In this document: in pieces, positions 28,062 through 28,945 of the stretch
Numbering within the stretch: position 1 is the stretch's first letter
How the letters are laid out: each line of letters opens with the position of its first letter
DNA from: Isotricha intestinalis
Taxonomy: Eukaryota; Ciliophora; Litostomatea; Vestibuliferida; Isotrichidae
Reading direction: 5' to 3'
Assembly: GCA_023807065.1 (NCBI GenBank)
Contig: JAJJLU010000040.1
Span: forward strand, 1 to 28,945
Length of the DNA: 28,945 bases
Notes under the pieces: generated by a model
Seen by the model: only the letters and a program-made list of their open reading frames with translations
Told to the model about the DNA's origin: nothing
Database searches by the model: none
Translations under genes and position numbers: made by a program

Positions 28062-28945
28062 ATGATATTAAATAAATATAAAAATTTATTTATTATAAAA
28101 ACGGAGAGCCAAGAAATAAAAATAGAAAAAAATAAATTTACAAATGAATCATTTCCTCAAATAAACTTAAAATCTTTTAATGAATTAATATTTAATTATT
28201 CTTCTAATTTATCCCAAAAAATATTTAAATCATTACAAAACGAAACTGATGAAAAAATAATAGAAAAAAAATTAATACAAGCTTTTAATTATGATAATAC
28301 TAATGTTATTCTAATAAAAAAATTAAAGGAAAAATATGAATTTGAAGATAAACAATTAAATGATATATTAGAATTATATAAACCTTTTCTAAAATATGAT
28401 TTTAAACAAAAAATATTTAATTTAATTAAAACTTTTAATCAATATGATGAAAAAGATATATTAATGAAATTTGATATTCAAGATTCTATTATAAATGACA
28501 CAAAAGAATTACAAGAATTAATTAATCAATTTAATAAAGAAATATCTTTTGAAAAGAAAGAATTTTTTTTATGGTATTATATTATAATTGGATATCAATA
28601 TTAAATAATAAAATATATAATTATCAAAAAGAATCAGAATTTCAATACATTCCGATTAATGAAGATATGAATAAGGATGATGATAAAGATATTGAAGAAG
28701 ATAAAAAGGAAGATAATAATAATGATAAAAAGAATGATAAAAGTGAAGTCAAAAATAAGGATGAAGATAATGAAGATGATATAAATATTTGTTATTTATC
28801 TTCATTAGATTTTTTAAAAGATAATATTAATAAATTAAGTTCAATAGTAAAACAAGTTTTAAAAATAAAAGATAATAAAGAGAATAAAGAATTATTAAAT
28901 ATAATTAAAAATGAAATGGGATTGGAGATTTGGGATTGGGGATTG
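28062..28945 (+). CDS. Right-end gene, unknown, frame-shifted and cut off by the telomere
   Basis: A Lys/Asn/Glu-rich protein of no recognised family, incomplete at its 3' end. The preferred start is the ATG at 28062 after ATAAAACAA, as at other starts here; an upstream in-frame ATG exists at 28020. The first frame encodes a helical domain and stops at 28602-28604. An overlapping frame, open from 28538, carries on to the end of the window with a consistent composition: a very acidic Asp/Glu/Lys/Asn stretch (about 28665-28780), then a helical block with ICYLSSLDFLKDNI. Frames can be joined by a -1 slip at T TTT TTA (28565-28571) or by one missing T in the 8-T run; no GT-AG intron fits the phase. 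The second frame reads straight through the telomeric repeats with no stop, so the gene's end is missing from this chromosome. Confidence 0.55.
28565..28571 (+). promoter_or_regulatory. Candidate -1 frameshift heptamer T TTT TTA
   Basis: In the first reading frame of the last gene the codons are ttt ttt tta, placing T TTT TTA in the exact phase of the classical X XXY YYZ slippery site. A -1 slip leads into the frame that stays open to the chromosome end. No strong downstream stem is evident in the A/T-rich sequence that follows. The same site is an 8-T run, where a base could simply be lost in sequencing. Confidence 0.3.
28917..28945. repeat. Right telomere, degenerate (GGGGATT)n
   Basis: Four consecutive 7-base units, TGGGATT, GGAGATT, TGGGATT and GGGGATT, then a final G. 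They are the complement-phase of CCCCAAT with one substitution in each of the first three. Orientation (G-rich strand running 5' to 3' outward) is correct for a right chromosome end. Variation may reflect low-quality read ends or a true degenerate junction. Confidence 0.85.

Noticed and set aside
28574..28631. 58-nt GT-AG intron to explain the frame change in the right-end gene
   Set aside because: Splicing there creates TGA at the junction and leads into the wrong frame; the other nearby AGs fail on phase too.
1..28945. Transposons, CRISPR arrays, rRNA or integrated virus genes
   Set aside because: No transposase, reverse transcriptase, capsid-like or Cas-like protein, no regular spacer array and no rRNA-like sequence was seen on either strand.

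Overview
This window looks like one complete linear macronuclear chromosome of a ciliate. It opens with seven perfect copies of CCCCAAT (1-49, then CCCCA) and closes with four slightly degenerate copies of the complementary repeat TGGGATT/GGGGATT (28917-28945). Genes are compact, spacers are extremely AT-rich, and proteins carry long Asn/Lys-rich tracts. All three stop codons end real genes (TAA seven times, TAG for the MORN and EF-hand genes, TGA for the AGC kinase and the 284-aa protein), so the code is standard. That argues against Tetrahymena/Paramecium-type codes and fits a litostome ciliate. From memory, CCCCAAT-type telomeres are reported for the rumen entodiniomorph Entodinium. A starch-synthase-like gene and a gene of bacterial look (DUF218) fit a rumen ciliate, but the genus is inference.

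Layout, left to right: telomere; on the minus strand a NEK10-like ARM-kinase, a GDP-hexose phosphorylase (VTC2/GDPGP1)-like HIT protein and a nine-repeat MORN protein; on the plus strand a GT5 starch/glycogen synthase with a huge Asn-rich linker and a C-terminal CBM48/AMPK-type domain, then a small motif protein; on the minus strand a RING/TRAF-zinc-finger protein and a 1798-aa protein with CCDC81-type HU domains and many EF-hands; on the plus strand a lipid-anchored (MGCSCC) helical protein that needs a 28-nt intron, then a secreted DUF218/YdcF-like protein; on the minus strand an AGC kinase and a YY1-like zinc-finger factor; finally, on the plus strand, an acidic/Lys-rich gene that runs into the right telomere without a stop codon and changes frame at a U UUU UUA heptamer.

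There are no operons, and neighbours share no single pathway. Several genes (NEK10-like, MORN, HU/EF-hand, 284-aa protein) belong to families often tied to cilia, basal bodies or cortex. The starch synthase is the clear metabolic gene. The most distinctive observations are the gene truncated by a telomere with a possible -1 frameshift, the tiny intron, the GT5-CBM48 fusion lacking the usual KxGGL lysine, the DUF218 gene as a transfer candidate, and the AGC kinase with alanine at its hydrophobic-motif site. No tRNA, rRNA, transposon or CRISPR array was recognised.
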